Source of the DNA: Candidatus Mediterraneibacter faecavium
GTDB taxonomy: Bacteria; Bacillota; Clostridia; Lachnospirales; Lachnospiraceae
Reading direction: 5' to 3'
Assembly: GCA_019119995.1 (NCBI GenBank)
Contig: DWVY01000058.1
Coordinates: 1 to 54,526, forward strand
DNA: 54,526 nucleotides
A program made the position numbers and the translations under genes. Below the pieces are notes generated by a model. That model was not told the origin of the DNA. It worked only from the letters and a program-made list of their open reading frames with translations, and made no database searches. This document shows positions 1-7,911 of this stretch, one piece after another; position 1 is the first letter of the stretch; each line of letters begins with the position of its first letter.

Positions 1-6
1 CAAAGA

Positions 7-131
7 CCCCGATGCAAGCATACGGGGCATCAAATTAGCAGCGATGCAAGCATCGGGGTATTAGACCCTCGCGGCAGTCGCCAAATGGACATGCCAGCAT
101 GTCCGCTTGGCTCGTTGCTCGCGGGAATAAA
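7..131. repeat. Stem-loop repeat element with a second copy at 46.8 kb
   Basis: Two hairpins can be read. Bases 7-15 pair perfectly with 50-58, and 87-94 pair with 97-104 (GGACATGC / GCATGTCC). Bases 82-131 recur in inverted orientation at 46833-46882 with 48 of 50 positions identical. One difference lies in the stem and keeps it closed through a G-T pair; the other is in the loop. No start codon or gene is evident. It is probably a dispersed non-coding repeat of the host genome. Bases 132-223 hold no gene I can support. Confidence 0.65.
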
Positions 132-223
132 GCTGGCTGTCTGGAGGAAAGTACATACCGCACTCGGTGCAGCCGTATGTGTGCTTGTGGTTGTACATGT
201 GGTTCAGGCGGCAGACTTTTAGG

Positions 224-1387
224 TTATCTTCTCATTTTTAACGCCCTAGAAACCTCGCCCCAGTCCGATACGGATACTGCATTCACATATTCCGCCTGGA
301 CCTCATTGTTAGGGATAAATACACATTTGTCCCTGTTGTCATACCCCAGATAGCCAAGATGGATAAGCAGCGTCAGCACATCATCTTCTGAGCGGAATGT
401 GATCATATCGTTTGTAAAACTTCCTGTATTTACAGGGACTTTCTCTCCTGCAAGCATACTGACCACGTCGTCTCTGAGCCCGTCAAAATTCATATCGATG
501 TACATCTGGAGCGCCTCAAAGGTCTCCGTCTGATTCCAGTAATTCCCGATCTTTCCAAAACGCATACAATTTACTACTGATCTCGGGCTGTAAACAGAAT
601 GTACCTCCTCAAAAGAATACCCGTCATACCAGTTTTTTACTTCTTCAATATCCATATGGTAACGACTGCACAGCACACTCACCTCTTCTTCTGTAAACCC
701 AACATAAGCTGCCAGTGGGCCCGGATCAATCATAGAGAACTCGTCAAACATATTCAGGGCAGAATGGGTTCCGTACTTTTTGATCGGCAATATCCCCGTC
801 ATATATGCCAGATGTATATAAGGTTTATCTTTCAGCAGATCTGTGAGGAAATCCAGATATATTTCCTGCGCTTTGCTATCCTGTTTATATTCTCGGAAAA
901 TACAGTCCCACTCATCAATGATCACAACAAAAGGAATCTTTGTCTTCGCATAGACATCCTGAAGAGAGTCGCTCAGATCTGTATCATCAAAGTAATCCAC
1001 ATCAGGGTAGAGTTTTTTCAGATCCCGTATCACGATATTCTTGATCCGTCTGATAAGCCCCTGTATATTCTCGCTCCGGCTTAAGAACTCCTGCATATTC
1101 AAAAATATCGTATCATAGCTATTTCTATATTTATCGAAGCTCTCATCTTCTGCTATCTCAAATTCCGCAAATAATCCAGCAGAATTATTTCCCCGGCTGT
1201 AATAGGCTGCCAGCATACTGGCAGTCACGGATTTTCCAAAGCGCCGCGGACGGCTGACACAGATATACTTCTGCATCGTGTTCATGACTTTGTTCGTGTA
1301 CCGAAGCAATCCTGTTTTGTCAACATATATCTCTGACTGGATGACTTCCCTGAATTGTGCCGCATCCGGATTCAGATAGATTCCCAT
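224..1387 (-). CDS. AAA-ATPase-like family protein, C-terminally shortened
   Basis: This matches the AAA-ATPase-like family common in gut Clostridia and Bacteroidetes, whose full-length members (about 520-560 aa) join an N-terminal ATPase to a C-terminal PD-(D/E)XK nuclease-like domain. Visible here are the opening segment with YVDKT (21-25), the atypical P-loop SRPRRFGKS (45-53) and the Walker B stretch VVIIDEWD (154-161). The reading stops at 387 aa, just after the usual SDWGEVSRALK, with a foreign-looking MRR tail, so the nuclease half is missing. The start has an AAGGAGA ribosome site. The biological role of the family is not settled. The shortened protein may be non-functional; the break lies about 90 bp from a stem-loop repeat. 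Confidence 0.8.
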   Translation of the reverse strand: MGIYLNPDAAQFREVIQSEIYVDKTGLLRYTNKVMNTMQKYICVSRPRRFGKSVTASMLAAYYSRGNNSAGLFAEFEIAEDESFDKYRNSYDTIFLNMQEFLSRSENIQGLIRRIKNIVIRDLKKLYPDVDYFDDTDLSDSLQDVYAKTKIPFVVIIDEWDCIFREYKQDSKAQEIYLDFLTDLLKDKPYIHLAYMTGILPIKKYGTHSALNMFDEFSMIDPGPLAAYVGFTEEEVSVLCSRYHMDIEEVKNWYDGYSFEEVHSVYSPRSVVNCMRFGKIGNYWNQTETFEALQMYIDMNFDGLRDDVVSMLAGEKVPVNTGSFTNDMITFRSEDDVLTLLIHLGYLGYDNRDKCVFIPNNEVQAEYVNAVSVSDWGEVSRALKMRR

Positions 1388-1494
1388 TCTCCGTTCTCCT
1401 TCTACAATACTGTTCTTTTAGTGATCTAAGATTTGTTCTTTTTCATTATATCCCACGCAAGAAACCTGGGCAATGATTTCTTAGTCAGCTTTCT

Positions 1495-1676
1495 GCTTTC
1501 GCCACATGCACGCGTTCTCGGCTCCGTCCGCATTGTGCAACGCGTACCTCGATTCCGCTCCGCTCCATCTCGGTCGTGGCTTTCGCCACATGCACGCGTT
1601 CTCGGCTCCGTCCGCATTGCGCAACGCGTACCTCGATTCCGCTCCGCTTCATCTCGGTCGTGGCTTTCGCCACATG
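1495..1676. repeat. 84-bp direct tandem repeat, two copies plus 14 bp
   Basis: Copies begin at 1495 and 1579, and a 14-bp start of a third lies at 1663-1676. The copies differ at only a few positions. The unit is GC-rich compared with its surroundings. Because 84 is a multiple of three and the unit lacks stops in several frames, long artificial reading frames run through it on both strands; none has a believable ribosome site. It sits between the AAA-ATPase-like gene and tRNA-Lys. Probably a multi-copy non-coding repeat family of the host. Confidence 0.75.
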
Positions 1677-1740
1677 GAAAAGAAGAAGGAGAGCCAGGGG
1701 GAAATGCAAGCACTTCCCCCTGGCTCTCCTTCTTCTTTTC
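1677..1740. repeat. Perfect 27-bp inverted repeat (10-nt loop)
   Basis: Bases 1677-1703 and 1714-1740 are exact reverse complements around the loop 1704-1713. One arm is almost all purine at its outer end (GAAAAGAAGAAGGAGAG), so besides a very stable RNA hairpin it could form a cruciform. It begins directly where the tandem repeat breaks off. It lies downstream of tRNA-Lys and could stop read-through from that gene, but there is no separate T-run after the stem. Confidence 0.7.
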
Positions 1741-1815
1741 CGCGTTGCTCAATGCTTTACGTAAAAAACCGCCGTCCCCGCAGCTTCTATGTCTGCAAAA
1801 ACAGCGATTTTCAAG

Positions 1816-1888
1816 TGCGCCATCAGGGGCTCGAACCCTGGACACCCTGATTAAGAGTCAGGTGCTCTACCAACTGAGCTAATGGCGC
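1816..1888 (-). tRNA. tRNA-Lys, anticodon CTT
   Basis: The cloverleaf is complete on the minus strand: a 7-bp acceptor stem GCGCCAT/ATGGCGC, D arm GCTC-AGTTGGTA-GAGC, anticodon arm CCTGA-CTCTTAA-TCAGG with CTT at the anticodon positions, and T arm CAGGG-TTCGAGC-CCCTG. The discriminator base is A. CCA is not encoded. CTT reads the lysine codon AAG. Confidence 0.96.
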
Positions 1889-1922
1889 GTTTCTTATGTG
1901 CTTTATTAACAGCGCAAGTAGT

Positions 1923-1951
1923 ATTATAAACGACACTTTACGAAAATGCAA
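1923..1951 (-). promoter_or_regulatory. Sigma-A promoter of tRNA-Lys
   Basis: On the minus strand TTGCAT (1951-1946) is followed after 17 bp by a perfect TATAAT (1928-1923). The predicted start falls about 30 nt upstream of the mature tRNA 5' end, as expected for a stable RNA gene. Confidence 0.7.
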
Positions 1952-2316
1952 GCATTTTTTTACAATTTCCACCTGTTTTTTATCACTTTTTTATCTGCAA
2001 CCGCATTTTCTCCTTAAATCTACCGGAAAACGGACCGAATTGCAGGGGCAAAATGGCTTCTGCAGCACTTTCCGGGTGCTGATCTGCATGATTATTTCCG
2101 GCATCTGCCTTCCCGGTTATTTTTATCACACCCATGACAGATGCCTGAATTCAGTAACTTACACACATCGAGCATAGAGCTGCGGATACAGAGCACCTGT
2201 CTGTTGAGCCACGGCCTACAGTAAAACATCTCTCTGACACATGATTTCCAGCACTTTCTCTTCATCTATATATGCCTGCCTCCTGAGCGTTCATAACTCA
2301 TTATATGCCGGAAGTA
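1952..2316. other. Intergenic stretch, no supported gene
   Basis: About 360 bases between the tRNA promoter and the end of trmB. A 57-codon, cysteine-rich minus-strand frame (2265-2092) has an AGGAGG upstream, but at 13 nt that is too far for a confident ribosome site. Nothing else is recognisable. Confidence 0.4.
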
Positions 2317-2994
2317 TCAGATTGTGCCGGGCTGCTCTGCCGCCTGCTTCCTCACGGCGATCAGTTTATTGATCGGATTTCCTTTTTGCGAAAATTTCTC
2401 CTCGTATTCTGTCATGATATTTCCCTGGTTCATCTCCTCATTATGATGCAGGTCATAAGTAAAGCACTGAAGTGTCCATCCCGCTTCTTTCATCTGCTCC
2501 AGTGAGAAATTAAAAAGTTCCGTATTATCGGTCTTAAATTCCAGTCTGCCGAACGGCATAAGCACTTTCTCGTATCTTTCCAGAAATTCTACAGATGTCA
2601 GCCGTCTTTTCGCGTGTCTTGCCTTGGGCCACGGATCAGAAAAGTTCAGATAAATGCGTTCCACTTCATCATGTCCGAACACCTCTTCGATCCGTCTCGC
2701 ATCAATGCAGATGAAACGGACATTCTGCAGGTCTTTGAACTCATCCGTATCATACATCTCAACTGCCCGCAGCAGTACGCTGGAATACCGCTCGATCCCG
2801 ACAAAGTTGATATCCGGATTTTCTTTCGCCATGTTCAGAATAAAACGGCCTTTTCCCGTTCCGACTTCGATCCTCACGGGATGTTTATTTCCAAATACCT
2901 GTCTCCAGCATCCTTTCTGGTCTTCCGGTCTTTTTATCACTATTTTATGGGCCTGAAGCGTTCCTTCCGCCCTCGGTATATTTCTCAGTCTCAT
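2317..2994 (-). CDS. trmB: tRNA (guanine-N7)-methyltransferase
   Basis: TrmB transfers a methyl group from S-adenosylmethionine to N7 of G46 in tRNA. The 225-aa length is typical. Diagnostic motifs are the SAM-binding EVGTGKGRF (43-51), GIERY (66-70), NFSDPWPKARHAKRR (117-131) and the late TEYEEKF substrate-binding motif. It is probably monocistronic: the next gene upstream is divergent and the tRNA lies beyond an intergenic gap. The start ATG gives the usual MRLRNIP beginning. Confidence 0.95.
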   Translation of the reverse strand: MRLRNIPRAEGTLQAHKIVIKRPEDQKGCWRQVFGNKHPVRIEVGTGKGRFILNMAKENPDINFVGIERYSSVLLRAVEMYDTDEFKDLQNVRFICIDARRIEEVFGHDEVERIYLNFSDPWPKARHAKRRLTSVEFLERYEKVLMPFGRLEFKTDNTELFNFSLEQMKEAGWTLQCFTYDLHHNEEMNQGNIMTEYEEKFSQKGNPINKLIAVRKQAAEQPGTI

Positions 2995-3154
2995 GTATTT
3001 TCCTCCCCTGGATCTGCCAGACTATTACCGGCACTTTCTGTGCCGTTACCATAATAACACGCCGGCGGACAGAGGTCAAAATGTAGTTGGGATTTAGCGG
3101 AAAATGTCGGTATTTTCCACACATTTCCACGCCGCTTTGCTAACAATTCTTAAC

Positions 3155-3182
3155 TTGCATTTTTCACCAAATGGTGTATGAT
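3155..3182 (+). promoter_or_regulatory. Promoter of the V-type ATPase operon
   Basis: TTGCAT (3155-3160), a 16-bp spacer and TATGAT (3177-3182) precede the first operon gene by about 40 bp. It is the only reasonable sigma-A match in the gap after trmB. No operator is evident. Confidence 0.5.
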
Positions 3183-3221
3183 AAAGTATATTATGATTTT
3201 CTTACAAACAGGAGGCTTTAT

Positions 3222-3533
3222 ATGGACTCTATTGTAAACAAATTGACGGAAATCGAGGATGCAGCTACAGCAATCGTCAGGCATGCAGAAGACCAGAAAG
3301 AGGTTCTGAACCGTGAATATGACGAAAAGAAGAAAGCATTTGACAAAGAGCTGGATGCAAAGACCACAGCCCGTCTCAATGCGATCCGTGCAGATCTTGA
3401 GAAGAAGACTTCACAGATCCTGGAGAGCCAGAGCGATTCAAGCACTGAGCTGATCCGTTCTCTCCATAAAGAATATGATGAGAAGCACACGGAATACGCC
3501 CGCGAGATCTTAAGACGGATCACCGAGGTGTAG
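3222..3533 (+). CDS. V-type ATPase G/H-like stalk subunit
   Basis: First gene of the ATPase operon; 103 aa from the ATG at 3222, which has AGGAGG 7 bases upstream (an earlier in-frame ATG at 3171 overlaps the promoter and has no ribosome site). The protein is one long charged helix rich in Glu, Lys, Asp and Ala with no catalytic motifs, as expected for the peripheral-stalk subunit that pairs with subunit E as a right-handed coiled coil. Its position directly before subunit C fits other bacterial V-type operons. Sequence conservation in this subunit is low, so the call rests mainly on context. Confidence 0.75.
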   Translation: MDSIVNKLTEIEDAATAIVRHAEDQKEVLNREYDEKKKAFDKELDAKTTARLNAIRADLEKKTSQILESQSDSSTELIRSLHKEYDEKHTEYAREILRRITEV

Positions 3534-3536
3534 CCT

Positions 3537-4583
3537 ATGGGGAACTTACTTGAATACAGCGGCATCGTGACGAAGGTACGGGCTATGGAAGCCAGGCTTC
3601 TGAAGCCGGAACAGTTTGTGGAGATCGCCAATCTGGGAAATGTTCCCGAGATCGCGGACTATCTGAAGAAGAACACGGCTTATGCCTGGGCTCTCGATAC
3701 GCTGACCGAAGACCAGATCCACCGCGGAAATATCGAGAAAGTGCTGACTCAGTCGCTCTATCACGATTATACGAAGCTGTACCGTTTCTGCGGACAGAAG
3801 CAGCGGCAGTTTATGAAGCTGATCCTCAAAAGCTACGAGATCGACCTCATCAATTATTGTCTGCGCATCGTGATCAACCACTATAAGCAGCCTTTCGACC
3901 TGAACTATAAACGGGCATTCTTCGACCGCTATTCGCAGATCTCTATTGAGAAGCTCATCACGTCGCGCACGACGGACGAGCTGGTCGAGAATCTGAAAGA
4001 CACTGAGTATTATGCTCCCCTGCGGAAACTGAAAGACGCGCAGGACGTCACGCTGTATGACTATAACCTGACGCTGGATCTGTATTATTTTACTTCTACA
4101 TGGAAAGAACAGAAGAAAGTATTAAAGAAAGCGGATCTCGAGCTCTTCATGCGGGACCGTGGTTCCAAGATCGACCTGCTGAACCTGCAGTGGATCTACC
4201 GGGCAAAGAAATATTATAATATGAAGCCCGCAGATATTTATCTTCTCCTGATCCCGATCCACTACAAGCTGTCCACCGACCAGGTCAAAGAGATGGTTGA
4301 CGCTCCGGGACTGGAAGAGTTTGAAAATGCTGTTGCGCGTACGTATTACGCGCGCCACTATAATTTCCGTCAGAATCTTACCATCGAGCAGATGTATGCG
4401 GACTGCCTGCATCATCTGTATACAATAGACCGCCGGCGCAATCCTTATTCGATCGCCGCGATCAACACTTACCTCTTCCTGAAAGAAGAGGAAATCAATA
4501 AGCTGACGACCGTCATGGAGTGTGTGCGCTACGGCCTGACTCCCGGCGAGACGCTGGCATACGTTGGAGGTAAAACCCAATGA
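3537..4583 (+). CDS. ntpC: V-type ATPase subunit C (AC39/d type)
   Basis: This 348-aa protein is the funnel-shaped AC39-family subunit that joins the central rotor shaft (D/F) to the membrane K ring. It is almost wholly alpha-helical with no membrane segment, and shows typical charged helix stretches such as YRFCGQKQRQFMKL. It starts 3 bp after the preceding stop, using GAGGTG as ribosome site, and overlaps the next gene by 4 bp (ATGA), so it is translationally coupled on both sides. Confidence 0.92.
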   Translation: MGNLLEYSGIVTKVRAMEARLLKPEQFVEIANLGNVPEIADYLKKNTAYAWALDTLTEDQIHRGNIEKVLTQSLYHDYTKLYRFCGQKQRQFMKLILKSYEIDLINYCLRIVINHYKQPFDLNYKRAFFDRYSQISIEKLITSRTTDELVENLKDTEYYAPLRKLKDAQDVTLYDYNLTLDLYYFTSTWKEQKKVLKKADLELFMRDRGSKIDLLNLQWIYRAKKYYNMKPADIYLLLIPIHYKLSTDQVKEMVDAPGLEEFENAVARTYYARHYNFRQNLTIEQMYADCLHHLYTIDRRRNPYSIAAINTYLFLKEEEINKLTTVMECVRYGLTPGETLAYVGGKTQ

Positions 4584-6526
4584 TCGTTAAAATGAAATTC
4601 ATCAACATATCCGGTCCGAGGAATGACATCGACCGCGTAACAGACCTGTATCTCTCCCGCTATGAGATCCAGCTTGAATCCGCCCTGTCGGAACTGAAGA
4701 CCGTGGACAACTTAAGACCTTTCGTAGAGATCAACCCGTACCGCGACGCGCTCGCTAAGGCGAACCAGTTCGTAGGCTATCTGCCCAATGCGGACGATGT
4801 GGAGCCTGCATCGGATCTGGGGCTCGACGATATGTTTGAACTCGTGCGCAAGGCAAATGAAGACTACCAGACGCTTCAGGAGAAGAAAGAGAAATTAAAG
4901 AAAAAGATCGACGAGCTTCGCGCAAAACAGCAGGTCATCGCTCCTTTCCGTCCTGTGGACTGTGATCTCCACAAGGTGCTGAACTACCGGTATATCACCT
5001 ATCGGTTTGGACGCATCGCCGTGGAATTCTACCACAAGATGCAGAAATATCTCATGGAAGATCTCAAGGCGATCTTCGTTGAGGGCGAGCGGGACGAAAG
5101 TTTTGTATACGGGGCTTATTTTGTTTCCCCGGCGGAGGCGCAGAAAGTCGATGCCGTCTTCCGTTCTCTCCACTTCGAGCGGATCGAGATCAAAGACGAA
5201 TTCGAGGGCACTCCGGCATATGCTTACCAGTCTCTCGAAGCAGAGATCGCCCGGGTAAACCTGGAGATCGAAGATCTGGATAAGCAGGCGGGCGAAATGC
5301 TCTCCGACCGTGCTCCCCAGCTCATCGCGGCAAGGAACCGCCTCGAGGAATTGTCCAACAACTTCGACGTCCGCAAGCTCGCGGCCCGGATGGAGGACAA
5401 CAAGGAAGATTACTACATCCTCTGCGGATGGATGGCTGAGGACGATGTGGAGAAATTCTTGAAGGAAGTAGAGGACGACGACAAAGTATTCGTTGTAGTC
5501 GAGGACGACCATGACGCCTACTTCGGAGAGCCGCCTACCAAACTGGAAAACCCGAAGCTCTTTAAGCCTTTTGAAATGTTTGTCCAGATGTACGGACTTC
5601 CGGCGCACAATGAAATGGATCCGACCGTATTCGTCGGCATTACTTATTCTTTCATCTTCGGAGTCATGTTCGGAGATGTGGGCCAGGGGCTCCTGCTCCT
5701 GATCGGCGGCGCGCTGATCTATCACTTTAAGAAAGCGCCCCTTGCAGGGATCATCGCATCGGCGGGAGTATTTTCCACCATCTTCGGATTCCTCTTCGGC
5801 AGCATCTTCGGTTTTGAAGATGTGCTGCCCGCGCTGTGGATGCGGCCCATCGACCACATGACCACCCTTCCCTTCCTCGGGAAGCTGAACACGGTATTCA
5901 TCGTGGCGGTGGCGTTCGGTATGTTCCTGATCATTGTGGCAATGATCCTTCATATCATCAATGCCGCCAGGAGCAAAGATATCGAAGCCACATGGTTTGA
6001 ACCGAACGGCGTGGCCGGACTGGTCTTCTATGTGGCAGTGGTTATAACGATCGTTCTCTTTATGACAGGCAATCCGCTTCCGGGCGGGGTCGTGATGGCA
6101 GTTATGTTCGGCGTACCGCTGATCGTAATGCTCTTCCGCGAGCCGATCACAAGAGCCATCCAGAAACGGGCGGATAAGATGGAGACCGGCAAGGCAATGT
6201 TCATCGTGCAGGGATTTTTCGAGATGTTCGAGACGCTTCTAAGCTACTTCTCCAACACGATCTCCTTCATCCGTATCGGCGCATTCGCAGTCAGCCATGC
6301 GGCGATCATGGAAGTCGTCCTGCAGCTTGCAGGCGCGGAGAGCGGACACCCGAACTGGATCGGCGTGATCTTCGGCAATCTGTTCGTCTGCGGATTTGAG
6401 GGACTGATCGTCGGCATCCAGGTACTCCGTCTCGAATATTACGAGATGTTCAGCCGCTTCTACAAAGGCAGCGGACACGCATTTGACCCATATACGAAAA
6501 AGAATGCAAAGAAAGCGAATAAATAA
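4580..6526 (+). CDS. ntpI: V-type ATPase subunit I (membrane stator a)
   Basis: Membrane stator subunit that holds the two half-channels for the translocated ion. The 648-aa protein has a cytoplasmic N-terminal half rich in coiled coil (about 1-340) and a C-terminal half with about seven to eight membrane helices (about 350-635). The family hallmark GDVGQGLLLL (around 370) and the SYFSNTISFIRIGAFAVSHA segment are present; the Arg in FIRIGAF is the residue that faces the K-ring glutamate in this family. Start and stop are coupled within the operon. Confidence 0.95.
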   Translation: MIVKMKFINISGPRNDIDRVTDLYLSRYEIQLESALSELKTVDNLRPFVEINPYRDALAKANQFVGYLPNADDVEPASDLGLDDMFELVRKANEDYQTLQEKKEKLKKKIDELRAKQQVIAPFRPVDCDLHKVLNYRYITYRFGRIAVEFYHKMQKYLMEDLKAIFVEGERDESFVYGAYFVSPAEAQKVDAVFRSLHFERIEIKDEFEGTPAYAYQSLEAEIARVNLEIEDLDKQAGEMLSDRAPQLIAARNRLEELSNNFDVRKLAARMEDNKEDYYILCGWMAEDDVEKFLKEVEDDDKVFVVVEDDHDAYFGEPPTKLENPKLFKPFEMFVQMYGLPAHNEMDPTVFVGITYSFIFGVMFGDVGQGLLLLIGGALIYHFKKAPLAGIIASAGVFSTIFGFLFGSIFGFEDVLPALWMRPIDHMTTLPFLGKLNTVFIVAVAFGMFLIIVAMILHIINAARSKDIEATWFEPNGVAGLVFYVAVVITIVLFMTGNPLPGGVVMAVMFGVPLIVMLFREPITRAIQKRADKMETGKAMFIVQGFFEMFETLLSYFSNTISFIRIGAFAVSHAAIMEVVLQLAGAESGHPNWIGVIFGNLFVCGFEGLIVGIQVLRLEYYEMFSRFYKGSGHAFDPYTKKNAKKANK

Positions 6527-6553
6527 ATCTAAAGAAATCAGGAGGATCTAACC

Positions 6554-6988
6554 ATGACTTTAGCAACCAAAATCATCTTTATCATCGCTTTGATCGTAAG
6601 CATCATCGTACCTTTCGGCTACTATCTGCTGGGAGAGAAATCAAAGAAACGCTATAAACGCGCCATCGGGACCAACGCATTTTTCTTCTTCGGCGCATTT
6701 GCCATCGCCACGGTCATGCTGCTGGGCGGGCCGGACGTACACGCGGCTGAAGCGGCGGCTTCCGGTTCCGGACTCGCAGAGGGGCTCGGCTATCTTGCGG
6801 CAGCGCTCGTAACCGGACTTTCCTGTATCGGCGGCGGTATCGCAGTTGCAAGCGCGGCAAGCGCGGCTCTCGGAGCGATCAGCGAGGATTCCAGCGTACT
6901 CGGTAAATCCCTGATCTTCGTAGGTCTGGCAGAAGGCGTCTGCCTCTACGGACTGATCATCTCCTTCATGATCTTAGGAAACCTATAA
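6554..6988 (+). CDS. ntpK: V-type ATPase subunit K (rotor ring, c type)
   Basis: Proteolipid of the rotor ring. The 144-aa protein holds a single c-type hairpin (about 73-143) with the ion-binding glutamate at E127 (VGLAEGV). In front is a 70-aa extension with two hydrophobic segments (5-26 and 42-58), a Lys/Arg-rich loop between them and an Ala-rich stretch (DVHAAEAAASG) that could be a signal-peptidase site. The glutamine expected in the first ring helix of Na+-type rings is V98 here, and the residue after E127 is Gly instead of Ser/Thr, so proton coupling is more likely than Na+. AGGAGG precedes the ATG. Confidence 0.93.
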   Translation: MTLATKIIFIIALIVSIIVPFGYYLLGEKSKKRYKRAIGTNAFFFFGAFAIATVMLLGGPDVHAAEAAASGSGLAEGLGYLAAALVTGLSCIGGGIAVASAASAALGAISEDSSVLGKSLIFVGLAEGVCLYGLIISFMILGNL

Positions 6989-7000
6989 CTGGAGGCAATC

Positions 7001-7309
7001 ATGAAAATGTTTCTGATAAGCGACAATGTCGACACCTACACCGGCATGCGTCTCGCGGGTGTAGACGGCGTTGTCGTCCATGAACGGGATGAACTGAGGA
7101 AAGCCCTTGAGGACGTGCTCACCGACAAAAACGTGGGCATCGTGCTCCTGACCGAGAAATTCGGAAGGGAATTCCCGGATATCATCGACACATTCCGGCT
7201 GGAGCGGAAGATGCCGCTCTTAGTCGAGATCCCCGACCGGCACGGCACGGGACGCAAGAAAGATTTTATCACTTCGTACATTACCGAAGCCATCGGATTA
7301 AAACTATAA
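7001..7309 (+). CDS. ntpF: V-type ATPase subunit F
   Basis: Small central-shaft subunit that works with D. The 102-aa length and the Rossmann-like pattern fit the family: the beginning MKMFLISDNVDTYTGMRLAG, VGIVLLTEKFG in the middle and MPLLVEIPDRHG near the end. It has TGGAGG upstream and lies 12 bp after subunit K. In bacterial enzymes of this type F can modulate ATPase activity through its mobile C-terminal helix. Confidence 0.93.
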   Translation: MKMFLISDNVDTYTGMRLAGVDGVVVHERDELRKALEDVLTDKNVGIVLLTEKFGREFPDIIDTFRLERKMPLLVEIPDRHGTGRKKDFITSYITEAIGLKL

Positions 7310-7323
7310 AGGAGGGATCCCTC

Positions 7324-7911
7324 TTGACTCTTGAAGAAAAAATCGCACAGATGCAGTCTGCCTCCATGGAGCAGGCGCGCGCTGAGGGAAATGCGATCAT
7401 TGATTCCCACCGTGAGGCGCTGGAAAAAGTCTTTGAAGACCATAAGGCGGAAGCTCTGCGCCAGGCAGAGACCCGGATCAAGGCAGAGACGACCAATGCC
7501 AGATTATCTTTAAATCAGGCTGCGGCAAAGTCCCAGCTGGAGATCAAGCGCCGTCAGGGAAAAGTCCAGCAGGAACTTAAAGACAAGATATTTGAAGAGG
7601 CGGAAAGCCTGGTAAATGACTATATGAAAACGGAAGCCTACAATGACTTTCTCATCCGCTGTATCCGCCATGCAGCCCGTTTTGCCGGCGAGGATCCGGT
7701 TGTTATCTATATCAATCCATCGGATGAGAAAAAGCGTTCCGATCTTGAGGATGCCACAAGAGTCCATCTCACGGTCAGCGCAGAGGACTTTATCGGCGGC
7801 GTGCGCGCAGTCATCCGCTCCCGCAACATCCTCATAGACAATTCATTCAAGACTCAGCTGCGCAACGAATACGACAAATTTATGTTCTCGGGAGGTGACG
7901 GCATTGCTTAA
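7324..7911 (+). CDS. ntpE: V-type ATPase subunit E (peripheral stalk), TTG start
   Basis: Peripheral-stalk subunit of 195 aa: a long N-terminal helix (about 1-100, rich in Ala/Glu/Lys/Gln) followed by a globular C-terminal domain with VIYINPSDEKK and the conserved SAEDFIGGVRAVI near 150-165. The start codon is TTG at 7324, supported by AGGAGGG 7 bases upstream; no ATG in this frame lies nearby. Its end overlaps the start of subunit A, indicating translational coupling of the stalk and catalytic subunits. Confidence 0.92.
   Translation: MTLEEKIAQMQSASMEQARAEGNAIIDSHREALEKVFEDHKAEALRQAETRIKAETTNARLSLNQAAAKSQLEIKRRQGKVQQELKDKIFEEAESLVNDYMKTEAYNDFLIRCIRHAARFAGEDPVVIYINPSDEKKRSDLEDATRVHLTVSAEDFIGGVRAVIRSRNILIDNSFKTQLRNEYDKFMFSGGDGIA

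Noticed and set aside
1426..1882. Long open frames on both strands across the 84-bp repeat
   Set aside because: They arise because the repeat length is a multiple of three and lacks stops; no ribosome sites, and they run into the tRNA gene.
12..1954. ATGCAAGCA found four times in the first 2 kb (12, 44, 1704, 1946)
   Set aside because: One copy is explained as a tRNA promoter -35 and its flank; the other contexts differ, so a single function is not supported.
2092..2265. 57-codon cysteine-rich minus-strand ORF after trmB
   Set aside because: The AGGAGG is 13 nt from the ATG, and composition does not look coding.
4895..5953. 352-codon minus-strand frame opposite ntpI
   Set aside because: Antisense to a well-conserved gene; composition is the mirror of its codon bias, with no ribosome site or family pattern.
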